From Serpens sp035497635 (GTDB lineage: Bacteria > Pseudomonadota > Gammaproteobacteria > Pseudomonadales > Pseudomonadaceae): a DNA stretch of 10,532 bases. Made by a program: the position numbers and the translations under genes. Under the pieces are notes generated by a model. It ran no database searches and had not been told where the DNA came from. It worked only from the letters and a program-made list of their open reading frames with translations. The stretch spans positions 1 to 10,532 of the forward strand of contig DATJDB010000236.1 of the NCBI GenBank assembly GCA_035497635.1. Direction: 5' to 3'. Below are positions 1 to 7,505 of the stretch, piece after piece (within the stretch, counting starts at the first letter, position 1; each line of letters begins with the position of its first letter).

Positions 1-36
1 GGACTCACCGCCGCGCAAATCGCCGAACAACAATAA
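1..36 (+). CDS. 3' end of an upstream gene (partial, unidentified)
   Basis: The first 33 bases read without a stop in frame 1, as GLTAAQIAEQQ, and end in TAA at 34-36. The stop lies 14 bases before the next ATG, so this gene and the RND transporter are probably in one operon. Eleven residues are too few to name the product. In Pseudomonas, transporters of this RND subtype are often preceded by a YCF48/BNR-repeat beta-propeller protein. That would fit, but it is context only and is not visible in these residues. Confidence 0.5.
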   Translation, partial: GLTAAQIAEQQ

Positions 37-50
37 GAGCGGGTACCCCT

Positions 51-2429
51 ATGTCGAATCATCGCCAGACTCACGCCGGCTTGCTTGAACGGCTGATCTT
101 CAACAACCGCCCCGTGGTCATCCTGCTCTGCTTGCTGGTCACGCTGCTCCTTGGCTGGCAGGCCAGCCAGATTCGTCCCTCGACCAGCTTCGAGAAGATG
201 ATCCCGCTGGAACACCCCTACATCCAGAACATGCTCGAATACCGTGACGACCTGGCCAACCTGGGCAACACGGTGCGTATCGCCGTCGCGGCGAAGCAGG
301 GCGATATCTTCGACGCTCAGTACATGGAGACGCTGCGTCAGATCCATGACGAAGTCTTCTATATCAACGGCGTCGACCGTTCCTCGCTGAAATCGCTGTG
401 GAGTCCCAGCGTGCGCTGGACCGAGGTGACCGAGGAAGGCTTCGACGGCGGCGAAGTAATTCCGCAGAGCTATGACGGTTCCCAGGCCAGCCTCGACGAG
501 CTGCGCTCGAATATCCTCAAGTCCGGCCAGGTCGGCCGCCTGGTGGCCAACGATTTTCGCTCCAGCATCATCGATGTGCCACTGCTGGAAGTATTCGCCG
601 ATCCGCAAGACCAGAGCCGTCTGCTCAACCTGGATTACCGCGAGTTCTCCCACGCACTGGAAGAAAAGATCCGCGACAAATACCAGGCCCTGGACCCGAA
701 TGTGGAAATCCACATCGTCGGCTTCGCCAAGAAGGTCGGTGACCTGATCGATGGCCTGGTGGCGGTGGTGCTGTTCTTCGGCGCCGCCTTCCTGATCACC
801 ATGGTGCTGCTGTACTGGTTCACCCACTGCTCGCGCAGCACGGCGGCGGTGCTGAGTACCACCCTGATCGCGGTGATCTGGCAGCTGGGCCTGATGAATC
901 TGGTCGGCTTCGGCATCGACCCCTATTCGATGCTGGTACCGTTTCTGATCTTCGCCATCGGCATCTCCCACGGCGTGCAGAAGATCAACGGCATCGCCCA
1001 GCAGTCCAGCGGCACCGACAGCCCGCTGATCGCCGCGCGCCTGACCTTCCGCCAGCTGTTCCTGCCCGGCATGATCGCCATCCTGGCCGACGCGGTGGGC
1101 TTCATTACCCTGCTGATCCTCGATATCGGCGTGATCCACGAACTGGCCATCGGCGCTTCCATCGGTGTGGCGGTCATCGTGTTCACCAACCTGATCCTGC
1201 TACCGGTGGCGATTTCCTACCTGGGCATCAGCAGGAAGGCCGTGCAGCGCAGCAAGCAGTACGCCAGCAGCAACCATCCGTTCTGGCGTCTGCTGTCGAA
1301 CTTCGCCAACCCGGTGGTGGCGCCGATTTCCGTGGCGCTGGCGCTGGCGCTGGCAGTAGGCGCCTTCTGGTACCAGAAGGAAAACCTGCAGATTGGCGAT
1401 CTGGATCAGGGCGCGCCGGAATTACGTCCGGACTCGCGCTACAACCAGGACAACGACTACATCATCCGCCATTACTCGACCAGCTCCGATGTGCTGGTGG
1501 TGATGGTCAAGACCGGCGTTGAAGGTTGTTCCAGCCACCAGACCCTGTCGGCCATCGACGAGCTGATGTGGAAGATGGACAACACCCCCGGCGTGCAGTC
1601 CGCCGTGTCGCTGGTCAGCGTGTCCAAGCAGGTCATCAAGGGCCTGAACGAGGGCAGCCTCAAGTGGGAGGCGCTGTCGCGCAACCAGCAGATCCTCAAC
1701 AGCTCCATCGCCCGCGCCGAAGGCCTGTACAACAACGCCTGTTCGCTGGCTCCGGTACTGATCTTCCTGGAAGACCACAAGGCCGACACCCTCAAGCGCG
1801 TCACCGCCGAGGTGGAAACCTTCGCCGCGCAGTACAACCGTGACGGCCTGGAATTCCTGCTGGCTTCCGGCAACGCCGGCATCGAGGCGGCCACCAACGA
1901 GGTGATCGCCAGTTCCGAACTGACCATCCTGACCCTCGTCTACCTGTGTGTGGCGGGCATGTGCCTGATCACCTTCCGCTCGATCGCCGCGACCATCTGC
2001 ATCGTGCTGCCGCTGATCCTCACCTCAATTCTCGGCAACGCGCTGATGGCCTCCCTCGGCATCGGCATGAAGGTGGCGACCCTGCCGGTGATCGCGCTGG
2101 GCGTGGGCATCGGCGTGGACTACGGCATCTACATCTACAGCCGCCTGGAAAGCTTCCTGCGTGCCGGCCTGACCCTGCAGGAGGCCTACTACGAGACGCT
2201 GAAGTCCACCGGCAAGGCCGTGCTGTTCACCGGCCTGTGCCTGGCGGTGGGCGTGGCGACCTGGATGTTCTCGGCCATCAAGTTCCAGGCCGACATGGGC
2301 CTGATGCTGACCTTCATGTTCATCGTCAACATGTTCGGTGCCCTGTGGCTGTTGCCGGCGCTGGCGCGCTTCCTGATTTCCCCACAGCGTCTGGCGGGCA
2401 AGGAAGGCGGATCGCTGTTCGCACACTGA
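51..2429 (+). CDS. RND superfamily (MMPL-type) inner-membrane transporter
   Basis: A 792-residue proton-driven transporter of the RND/MMPL type, probably exporting a lipid-like or hydrophobic compound; the substrate is unknown. The layout is two repeats of six membrane helices: TM1 at about 21-38, a large periplasmic loop 39-230, TM2-6 at 236-392, TM7 at 420-440, a second loop 441-620, and TM8-12 at 622-776. TM10 carries the family signature GVGIGVDYGIYIYSR with D690-Y691, the expected proton-relay pair. The matching TM4 position reads AIGISHGVQ, with S306-H307 in place of Asp-Tyr. Cys494 and Cys564 in the second loop could form a disulphide. At 792 residues it is shorter than AcrB-type pumps (about 1,030) and in the usual MMPL/HpnN range. 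The ribosome site is weak (AAGAG about 11 bases upstream). No adaptor gene is adjacent. The family call is firm; the substrate is not. Confidence 0.9.
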   Translation: MSNHRQTHAGLLERLIFNNRPVVILLCLLVTLLLGWQASQIRPSTSFEKMIPLEHPYIQNMLEYRDDLANLGNTVRIAVAAKQGDIFDAQYMETLRQIHDEVFYINGVDRSSLKSLWSPSVRWTEVTEEGFDGGEVIPQSYDGSQASLDELRSNILKSGQVGRLVANDFRSSIIDVPLLEVFADPQDQSRLLNLDYREFSHALEEKIRDKYQALDPNVEIHIVGFAKKVGDLIDGLVAVVLFFGAAFLITMVLLYWFTHCSRSTAAVLSTTLIAVIWQLGLMNLVGFGIDPYSMLVPFLIFAIGISHGVQKINGIAQQSSGTDSPLIAARLTFRQLFLPGMIAILADAVGFITLLILDIGVIHELAIGASIGVAVIVFTNLILLPVAISYLGISRKAVQRSKQYASSNHPFWRLLSNFANPVVAPISVALALALAVGAFWYQKENLQIGDLDQGAPELRPDSRYNQDNDYIIRHYSTSSDVLVVMVKTGVEGCSSHQTLSAIDELMWKMDNTPGVQSAVSLVSVSKQVIKGLNEGSLKWEALSRNQQILNSSIARAEGLYNNACSLAPVLIFLEDHKADTLKRVTAEVETFAAQYNRDGLEFLLASGNAGIEAATNEVIASSELTILTLVYLCVAGMCLITFRSIAATICIVLPLILTSILGNALMASLGIGMKVATLPVIALGVGIGVDYGIYIYSRLESFLRAGLTLQEAYYETLKSTGKAVLFTGLCLAVGVATWMFSAIKFQADMGLMLTFMFIVNMFGALWLLPALARFLISPQRLAGKEGGSLFAH

Positions 2430-2443
2430 TTTCAGCCGCTCCA

Positions 2444-2475
2444 CAAGAAACCGCAGCCCAGGCTGCGGTTTCTTG
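2444..2475 (+). terminator. intrinsic terminator after the RND gene
   Basis: A perfect inverted repeat with 15-base arms (CAAGAAACCGCAGCC and its complement) around a 2-base centre, starting 15 bases after the RND stop codon. The stem has a GC-rich core flanked by an A-rich left arm and a T-rich right arm ending TTTCTTG, followed by TTTCC. This is the classic Pseudomonas form, able to act on both strands. It separates the RND operon from the NTF2/VOC unit. Confidence 0.9.
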
Positions 2476-2538
2476 TTTCCGTCCGTCCTTGCGCCGGAAT
2501 GTGCGACTTGTCGGGCAATCCAATAGGCCTCACACACT

Positions 2539-2555
2539 GGCGACCCCGTGTCGCC
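2539..2555. promoter_or_regulatory. inverted repeat just upstream of the NTF2-like gene
   Basis: GGCGAC-CCCGT-GTCGCC is a perfect 6-base-arm inverted repeat ending one base before the GGAGG ribosome site of the next gene. It could be a protein-binding dyad or an RNA hairpin next to the ribosome site that tunes translation. Short palindromes arise easily in GC-rich DNA, so the functional call is tentative. Confidence 0.3.
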
Positions 2556-2556
2556 T

Positions 2557-2561
2557 GGAGG
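2557..2561 (+). promoter_or_regulatory. ribosome binding site that sets the NTF2-like start
   Basis: GGAGG lies six bases before the ATG at 2568. An upstream in-frame ATG at 2499 has no comparable site and would add 23 residues (with a GLTHWRPRVAW-type stretch) unlike the start of an NTF2-fold protein. The shorter start is therefore preferred. Confidence 0.8.
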
Positions 2562-2567
2562 TCAACC

Positions 2568-2999
2568 ATGACAACCGATCATTCCGATATCCGGGCGCTG
2601 CTTGATCGGTGGGCCAACAGCGTGCGCGAGCGCGACCTGGACGGCATCGCCGCGATCTACACCGAAGACATCGTGGCCTTCGACGCCATCGGCGCGCTGC
2701 GCTTCAGTGGCCTGCCGAGCTACCGCGAGCATTGGCGGCGTTGTCTTGAGCAGACCAAGGGTGAAGTGCTTTTTCAGTTGCAGGACCTGCACATCGAACA
2801 GGATGGCTCGCTGGCCTGTGCCTTCGGCCTCTGCCATTGCGGCTGCGAGAACGAGCAGGGCGAGATGGAAGGCGCCTGGATGCGTTTCACCCAGCTGATG
2901 CGCCGTAGCAGCGAGCAGTGGCGAATCATTCATGAGCACTGGTCCGCCCCGTTCGATCCGCAAAGCGGCCAAACCCATTTCGCTCTTCAACCCGAATGA
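2568..2999 (+). CDS. NTF2-like / SnoaL-like domain protein
   Basis: A 143-residue single-domain cytoplasmic protein with the pattern of the NTF2/SnoaL/DUF4440 group: an N-terminal helix pair (LLDRWANSVRERDLDGIAAIY, about 11-31), a YTEDIVAFDAIG turn, a second helix around YREHWRRCLE (52-61), then beta strands ending in WRIIHEHWSAPF (118-129). These cone-shaped folds serve as small-molecule enzymes, such as cyclases and isomerases, or as binding subunits; sequence alone does not show which. There is no signal peptide. An unusual cysteine cluster, C84, C89, C91 and C93 with H90, lies in the central strand region, and C59 is also present. The start is chosen by GGAGG at 2557-2561. The stop codon overlaps the ribosome site of the VOC gene, so the two are probably co-expressed. 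Fold assignment is good; function is unknown. Confidence 0.82.
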   Translation: MTTDHSDIRALLDRWANSVRERDLDGIAAIYTEDIVAFDAIGALRFSGLPSYREHWRRCLEQTKGEVLFQLQDLHIEQDGSLACAFGLCHCGCENEQGEMEGAWMRFTQLMRRSSEQWRIIHEHWSAPFDPQSGQTHFALQPE

Positions 3000-3009
3000 G
3001 GGCTCAGCC

Positions 3010-3486
3010 ATGACCCAGGCAATTCCCAACGACTATCCCGGCCTGATTCCCTACATGAGCATTCGCGGGGCGGCGCAGGCGCTGGAGTTCTATCAGAAGG
3101 CCTTTGGCGCCCAGGTCGCCTACCGTATCAATGGCCCGCAAGGCCGACTCGGGCATGCCGAACTGCGGGTCGGCAAGGCCTGCTTCATGCTCGCCGACCC
3201 GTGCGAGGGCAATAGCCCGATGGCTGCGTCACCGGAGCATTCCAGCGCCATCAGCCTTTATCTGTATGTGGAGGACGTCGACGCCTGCTTCGCCCAGGCG
3301 CTGGCCGCCGGAGCCGAGCAGGTCATGGCGCCGCAGGACATGTTCTACGGCGACCGCAGCGGTATGCTGCGTGACCCCTACGGCTTCATGTGGAGCCTGG
3401 CCAGCCATATCGAGGATGTGTCTCCTGAAGAACTCGAGCGCCGCGCCGCGCAGATGTTTACCCAGCCGCCAGCGGGCACACCCTGA
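3010..3486 (+). CDS. VOC family protein (glyoxalase fold, PhnB-like)
   Basis: A 158-residue protein of the vicinal-oxygen-chelate superfamily. The N-terminal half has the beta-alpha-beta entry LIPYMSIRGAAQALEFYQKAFGA (12-34) and the strand RLGHAEL with candidate metal ligands H49 and E51. The C-terminal half has SLYLYVEDVDACFAQALAAGAE (82-103) and the typical ending GDRSGMLRDPYGFMWSLASH (114-133), followed by an EDVSPEELERR helix. This closely matches the PhnB/YdhR-type group often annotated as glyoxalase or bleomycin-resistance-like, most of whose members have no proven substrate. The ATG follows GAGGG at 2998-3002, which overlaps the NTF2-like stop codon and suggests translational coupling; an upstream in-frame ATG at 2932 lies inside the preceding gene. 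Soluble cytoplasmic protein. The family is confident; the reaction is not. Confidence 0.88.
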   Translation: MTQAIPNDYPGLIPYMSIRGAAQALEFYQKAFGAQVAYRINGPQGRLGHAELRVGKACFMLADPCEGNSPMAASPEHSSAISLYLYVEDVDACFAQALAAGAEQVMAPQDMFYGDRSGMLRDPYGFMWSLASHIEDVSPEELERRAAQMFTQPPAGTP

Positions 3487-3492
3487 ACGACC

Positions 3493-3524
3493 CTGTAGGG
3501 CCGGCTTTACGCCGGCCAGTGGAG
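3493..3524 (+). repeat. REP element, copy A (first doublet, left half)
   Basis: A 32-base element beginning CTGTAG and ending CCAGTGGAG, with a perfect 7-bp stem GGCCGGC-TTTAC-GCCGGCC and a GTAG head typical of Pseudomonas REPs. It matches copy C (3608-3639) at 30 of 32 positions and starts seven bases after the VOC stop codon, where the hairpin could stabilise or end the transcript. Confidence 0.85.
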
Positions 3525-3543
3525 TCCGCAGCGTCGCCCCCAC

Positions 3544-3575
3544 CGCCATCGGCCGGGGTCAACCCGGCCCTACAG
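3544..3575 (-). repeat. REP element, copy B (first doublet, right half, inverted)
   Basis: Read on the minus strand it begins CTGTAGGGCCGGG and has the stem GGCCGGG-TTGAC-CCCGGCC. Compared with copy A, one base pair in the stem is changed on both sides, so pairing is kept. Its tail is GATGGCG rather than AGTGGAG, so it is a distinct subtype. With copy A it forms an inverted doublet (REPIN) spanning 3493-3575. Confidence 0.82.
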
Positions 3576-3607
3576 ATGTGGCCTCGTTCGATGCGGAGGA
3601 TGAGAAC

Positions 3608-3639
3608 CTGTAGGGCCGGCTTTATGCCGGCCAGCGGAG
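3608..3639 (+). repeat. REP element, copy C (second doublet, left half)
   Basis: Same subtype as copy A, with stem GGCCGGC-TTTAT-GCCGGCC, GTAG head and tail CCAGCGGAG. It lies exactly 115 bases downstream of copy A, which points to tandem duplication of a whole doublet. Confidence 0.85.
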
Positions 3640-3669
3640 TTGCGGGCCCGTGCCGCAGCACCGTCCCAA

Positions 3670-3701
3670 CGCCGTCGGCCGGCATAAAGGCGGCCTTACA
3701 G
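3670..3701 (-). repeat. REP element, copy D (second doublet, right half, inverted)
   Basis: Same subtype as copy B: on the minus strand it begins CTGTAAGGCC and ends in the GACGGCG tail. The stem GGCCGCC-TTTAT-GCCGGCC carries one C-C mismatch and the head has decayed from GTAG to GTAA, so this is the most degraded of the four. With copy C it forms a second doublet spanning 3608-3701. The linkers of the two doublets also resemble each other (CCGCAGC, then GTC, before the inverted half). Confidence 0.8.
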
Positions 3702-3855
3702 GGCGCGTGAGAATCTGTAGGCTCTGGCAACGTCCCCACGGAGCGCGGTGTCTCACAAAAGCAGAGGGCGGGCGCAGCCGTGCAATCCCCCGGGCGGCTG
3801 TGTAGGCTAGCCGCTGGTCGGCGCGCTTTGTGCCGAGAGCTGGGAGTTTCTGCTC

Positions 3856-5034
3856 GTGCGCATTGCCTCCAAGACCCTGCTGCGACTGCTGTTTGCCCTG
3901 GTTCTGTTGGTGCTTCTGCTCTGGTTCTGGCGCCCCTGGCAGGGACCGCTGGTCACCGGCTATCAAGTCGAGGAACGCCCGCTGGTGCAGCGAGTGGTGG
4001 CCAGTGGCGAGGTGTCCAGCAAATCCCTGGCGCGCATCGGCAGCGAGCTGACCGGGGTGGTCAAGGCGCGCCATGTGCGCGAAGGCGACCGCGTCGAAGC
4101 GGGCGATCTGCTCATCGAATTGCGCGATGACGAACAACAGTCGCGGTTGCGCGAAGCCGAAGCGGCGCTGCGCCAGTTGATCGATTCCAGCCGCCCGCAG
4201 GCCGAGGCACAGTTGCGCGATGCCGAAAGCCAGCTGGCGCAGGCCAGTCGTGAACGCGAGCGCCGCGAAACGCTGTTCGAACGCGGCCTGCTTTCCGCCG
4301 AGGCCCGTGAGCTGGCGCGGCGTGCCGAGCTGACCAGCCGGGTGGCCCGCGACCGCACCCGTCTGCAGCGCGACGCGCTGGCCGAGGGCGGCAGCGAGGA
4401 GCAGCAGCTGCGTCAGCGGCTGGCTCAGGCGCAGGTCGCCGTGGCGCGCACGCGCATCCATGCCACCCACGCCGGCACGGTGCAGACTCGCAACGTCGAA
4501 CCCGGCGATCTGGTGCGCCCCGGCGATCTGCTGCTGCAAATCGCCCGCGCCGACAGCCGCGAGATCCTGCTGCCGCTAGACGAAAAGAACCTGGGCCCGG
4601 TGGCCCTCGGTCAGCCGGCCTGGGTGATTCCCGATGCCTGGCCCGAGCGCGTGCTCAATGCGCGGGTCAGTTACCTGGCGCCCGCCGTCGATCCCAACCA
4701 GGGCACCCTTGACATCCACCTGGAACTGCTCGATGAGGCCGATTTCCTGCGCCAGGGCATGAGCGTGTCGGTGAACATCGAGACCGCGCGCCGCGAGCGG
4801 GCCCTGGTCATCAGCAACGATGCGCTGCTGGGCCGCGAAGGCGGGCGGGCGCACGTATTGCGGGTCGGCGCCGATGGCACCATCGAGCGCGTTGCGGTGC
4901 GTCTGGGCCTGCGCAGCATGGCGCTCAGCGAGGTGCTGGAAGGGCTGCAGGCGGGGGATCGGGTACTTAACGATAGCGCCGAACCGGGCCAGCAGGTGCG
5001 TCTCAACCTGCTGCCACTGCCGGGCGCGGAGTAG
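3856..5034 (+). CDS. periplasmic adaptor (HlyD/MacA-like) of a tripartite ABC exporter
   Basis: A 392-residue membrane-fusion protein linking an inner-membrane ABC pump to an outer-membrane channel. An N-terminal membrane anchor (about 7-26, LLRLLFALVLLVLLLWFW) is followed by the first half of the lipoyl domain (62-92, IGSELTGVVKARHVREGDRV) and a long charged alpha-helical hairpin (about 93-198) rich in Glu, Arg, Gln and Ala. The second lipoyl half (202-231, HATHAGTVQTRNVEPGDLV) comes next, then beta-barrel and membrane-proximal domains to the end. The roughly 50-residue hairpin arms are long enough to dock a TolC-type channel. It starts with GTG, with GGGAG about nine bases upstream; no other in-frame start lies upstream. 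It is the first gene of the operon, with only three bases before the permease start. The downstream ABC genes show that it belongs to an ABC rather than an RND system. Substrate unknown. Confidence 0.9.
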   Translation: MRIASKTLLRLLFALVLLVLLLWFWRPWQGPLVTGYQVEERPLVQRVVASGEVSSKSLARIGSELTGVVKARHVREGDRVEAGDLLIELRDDEQQSRLREAEAALRQLIDSSRPQAEAQLRDAESQLAQASRERERRETLFERGLLSAEARELARRAELTSRVARDRTRLQRDALAEGGSEEQQLRQRLAQAQVAVARTRIHATHAGTVQTRNVEPGDLVRPGDLLLQIARADSREILLPLDEKNLGPVALGQPAWVIPDAWPERVLNARVSYLAPAVDPNQGTLDIHLELLDEADFLRQGMSVSVNIETARRERALVISNDALLGREGGRAHVLRVGADGTIERVAVRLGLRSMALSEVLEGLQAGDRVLNDSAEPGQQVRLNLLPLPGAE

Positions 5035-5037
5035 GCC

Positions 5038-6250
5038 GTGGGCTGGCTGGACGCGCTGTGGCTCGAATGGAAGATTGCGCTGGCTTTCCTGTTCGACAAC
5101 AAACTGCAGACTCTGCTGATCATGGTGGGCATCGCCGTGGGCTCAGCGGTGATCGTCTTTATCACCGCGCTGATCAGCGGCCTGCAGGCCAACGTCATCG
5201 AGCGCACCCTGGGCACCCAGGCGCACCTGAAGGTGCAGATGCCCGATGACGCCAACCGGCTGCTGCCCGCGCCGGACGGCGCCGTGGCCTTGGTGCTGGA
5301 AAGTCCGCGGGCTCAGCGCCTGCGCTCGCTGAGCAACTGGCAGAGCGTGCGCGACCTGCTGGATGGCCAGCCCCAGGTGCTGGCGGTGTCGCCGCTAGCC
5401 ACCGGCCCGGCCATCGCCCGGCGTGGCCTGGCGCGCGCCTCGGTGGCACTGATGGGCATCGACCCGGAACGCTACCTGCGCATCGTGCCCGTCGCCCGCG
5501 ATCTGGTGGCCGGGCGTTTCCTGGTTGAAGGCGATCAGGTAGCCATCGGTAGCGAGCTGGCCAAGGACTTGGGACTGGGCGTCGGCGACAAGCTGCGTCT
5601 GGACGGTGGCCAGGGCCGCGAGCTGGTCATGCGGGTCGCCGGCATCTTCGAGCTGGGCGTACGCGAGCTGGATTCGCGCTACGTCTACCTCGATCTGCGC
5701 CAGGCGCAGATTTTGCTCGACTTGCCTGGCGGGGTGACGCAGATCGACCTGACCGTGCAGGACATCTTCGCCGCCGAAACGATTGCCGAGCGCCTCGGCC
5801 GGCTCACCGGCATGCAGGCGGAAAGCTGGATGGCCACCAACGGCCAACTGCTCAATGCGCTTAGCTCGCAGAGCATGACCACGGAAATGATCCGCGTCTT
5901 CGTCGGCCTGTCGGTGGCCTTCGGCATCGCCAGCGTACTGGCGGTCAGCGTGGTGCAGCGCACTCGGGAGATCGGCATCCTGCGCGCCATGGGCAGTCCG
6001 CGTCGGCAGGTGATGCGTGTGTTCCTGCTGCAGGGCGGGTTGCTCGGGCTGGCCGGCTCGGCGCTCGGCGGGCTGGTCGGCTGGGCGCTGGTCATGGTGT
6101 TCAATATCTTCGGGCCGGGGCTGTTCTATGTGGCGGTGCCCACCGGGTTGGTGCTGTCGGCAATGGCGGTAGCGACCCTTACTGGTGTGCTGGCCGCAGC
6201 GGCGCCGGCGCGGCGCGCGGCCCGTTACGATCCGGCGGTGGCGATTCGTT

Positions 6251-6258
<8 letters not shown>
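5038..6258 (+). CDS. ABC exporter permease, FtsX/MacB/DevC type
   Basis: A 406-residue inner-membrane subunit with the MacB/LolC fold: a cytoplasmic N-terminus, TM1 at about 25-48, a large periplasmic domain (about 50-280, MacB_PCD-like), and three C-terminal helices at about 284-306, 330-356 and 366-390. Between TM2 and TM3 lies the conserved coupling segment RTREIGILRAMGSPRRQV (308-325), which contacts the ATPase in FtsX-family permeases. The C-terminus PARRAARYDPAVAIRYV is also typical. Family members do not carry substrate through the membrane but transmit ATP-driven motion to the periplasmic adaptor. Unlike MacB, the ATPase is on a separate chain, as in LolCDE and DevBCA. It starts with GTG, three bases after the adaptor stop, with GGAG at 5028-5031. 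The last eight bases overlap the ATPase start (ATGTCTGA). Confidence 0.92.
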
Positions 6259-6948
<690 letters not shown>

Positions 6949-6955
<7 letters not shown>

Positions 6956-6985
6956 GGCAGTCGGCGCTTTTCCGGCCGCCGTTGG
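6949..6985 (+). repeat. second intergenic repeat family, copy 1
   Basis: GGCGTAGGGC, then TC, CGCTTT and GGCCGCCGT in order, shared with 10418-10455 at nearly the same spacing (one base of indel). It begins inside the last codons of the ATPase gene and supplies its TAG stop codon. It is unrelated to the REP elements apart from the shared GTAGGGC start. Confidence 0.55.
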
Positions 6986-7041
6986 GAGCTGAACCGAAGC
7001 GGCAATCGTGCGGCCCTTGACCGTCTACGGGTAGGGTGTAT

Positions 7042-7455
7042 TCAGAACCGAATCGGCAACGGCCGAAAATCGCGCGGGGTCAGGGTGTGGGTGGCCAGCA
7101 GGTCGATCATGCGGCCGTCCAGTCGAGCGCTGGCCTCTTCAATCTGAATGGTCAGATTTTCGGCACATACGGCTTCGCCTTCCAGGAAAGCATCGGCATA
7201 ACGATCGGCGGACGACTGGCCAAACTGATCGATGGCCAGTTCGCCTTCCAGCACGGTCTCGCCTTCCGGGCTTACGGCCTTCACCGCCACGCGCAGGTCG
7301 GTGATGTCGTGAAGGCCGCTGTCGAAGGAAAACACGGCTGAACATTGGCCCTGGCCGGCCCAGATGGTGCTGGAGTGCCAGAATTCGACCGCCTGTGACA
7401 AGTTGGGCAGGCCGAGGGCGATCAGGCTGACGGCGAAAAGCAGGGAACTACGCAT
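7042..7455 (-). CDS. small secreted (periplasmic) protein of unknown function
   Basis: A 137-residue protein with a clear Sec signal peptide: MRSS, a hydrophobic core LLFAVSLIALGL, and a likely cleavage after SQA (residue 22, before VEFW). The mature part, about 115 residues, looks beta-rich and acidic. It has exactly two cysteines, C38 (GQGQCSAVF) and C97 (GEAVCAENL), which would pair in the periplasm. No lipobox is seen. The size, the two cysteines and the C-terminal RDFRPLPIRF ending recall small fibronectin-fold proteins annotated as IrmA-like, but this is a weak resemblance, not an assignment. The ATG is chosen for its ribosome site AGGAG (7462-7466) and signal peptide; longer in-frame starts run into the DUF808 gene. 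It lies 50 bases downstream of DUF808 on the same strand and is probably co-transcribed with it. Confidence 0.75.
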   Translation of the reverse strand: MRSSLLFAVSLIALGLPNLSQAVEFWHSSTIWAGQGQCSAVFSFDSGLHDITDLRVAVKAVSPEGETVLEGELAIDQFGQSSADRYADAFLEGEAVCAENLTIQIEEASARLDGRMIDLLATHTLTPRDFRPLPIRF

Positions 7456-7461
7456 CGGGGA

Positions 7462-7466
7462 CTCCT
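7462..7466 (-). promoter_or_regulatory. ribosome binding site that sets the start of the small secreted protein
   Basis: AGGAG on the minus strand, six bases before the ATG at 7455. Together with the signal peptide that begins at this ATG, it rules out the longer in-frame starts upstream. Confidence 0.75.
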
Positions 7467-7505
7467 GTTCTTGTTCTTCACTGAACCCACGAAACATGGC
7501 GGCCA

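Larger units (their letters stand above)
3487..3855. other. gene-free region between VOC gene and ABC exporter operon
   Basis: A 369-base stretch with no credible gene. The first 215 bases hold two REP doublets (3493-3575 and 3608-3701). A third start, TGAGAATCTGTAGG at 3708-3721, copies the lead-in of copy C (TGAGAACCTGTAGG at 3601-3614) but then diverges. The remainder (about 3722-3855) must carry the exporter promoter. It contains an imperfectly placed inverted repeat CAGCCG-N14-CGGCTG (3775-3800) and the 8-base palindrome GGCTAGCC (3805-3812), but no convincing -35/-10 pair. No T-tracted terminator follows the VOC gene; the REP hairpins may do that job. Confidence 0.7.

Noticed and set aside
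3487..3720. CRISPR-like appearance of the repeated 32-base elements
   Set aside because: Repeats alternate in orientation, carry two tail types and have unequal, similar linkers. No cas gene is present; these are REP doublets.
3775..3812. Possible exporter promoter: CAGCCG-N14-CGGCTG dyad followed by TAGGCT
   Set aside because: The best -35 at proper spacing (GTGCAA) matches the consensus poorly and the dyad is short, so no promoter is called. A promoter must lie in 3702-3855 but cannot be placed.
3622..4539. 305-codon antisense open frame over the adaptor gene and REP region
   Set aside because: Composition is shadow-like (runs of Gln, Ala and Leu), there is no ribosome site, and the forward frame has unmistakable adaptor domains.
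6974..7015. GGCCGC-N30-GCGGCC inverted repeat between the convergent ATPase and secreted-protein genes
   Set aside because: The loop is long and no T-tract follows on either strand; short GC-only arms are expected by chance at this base composition.
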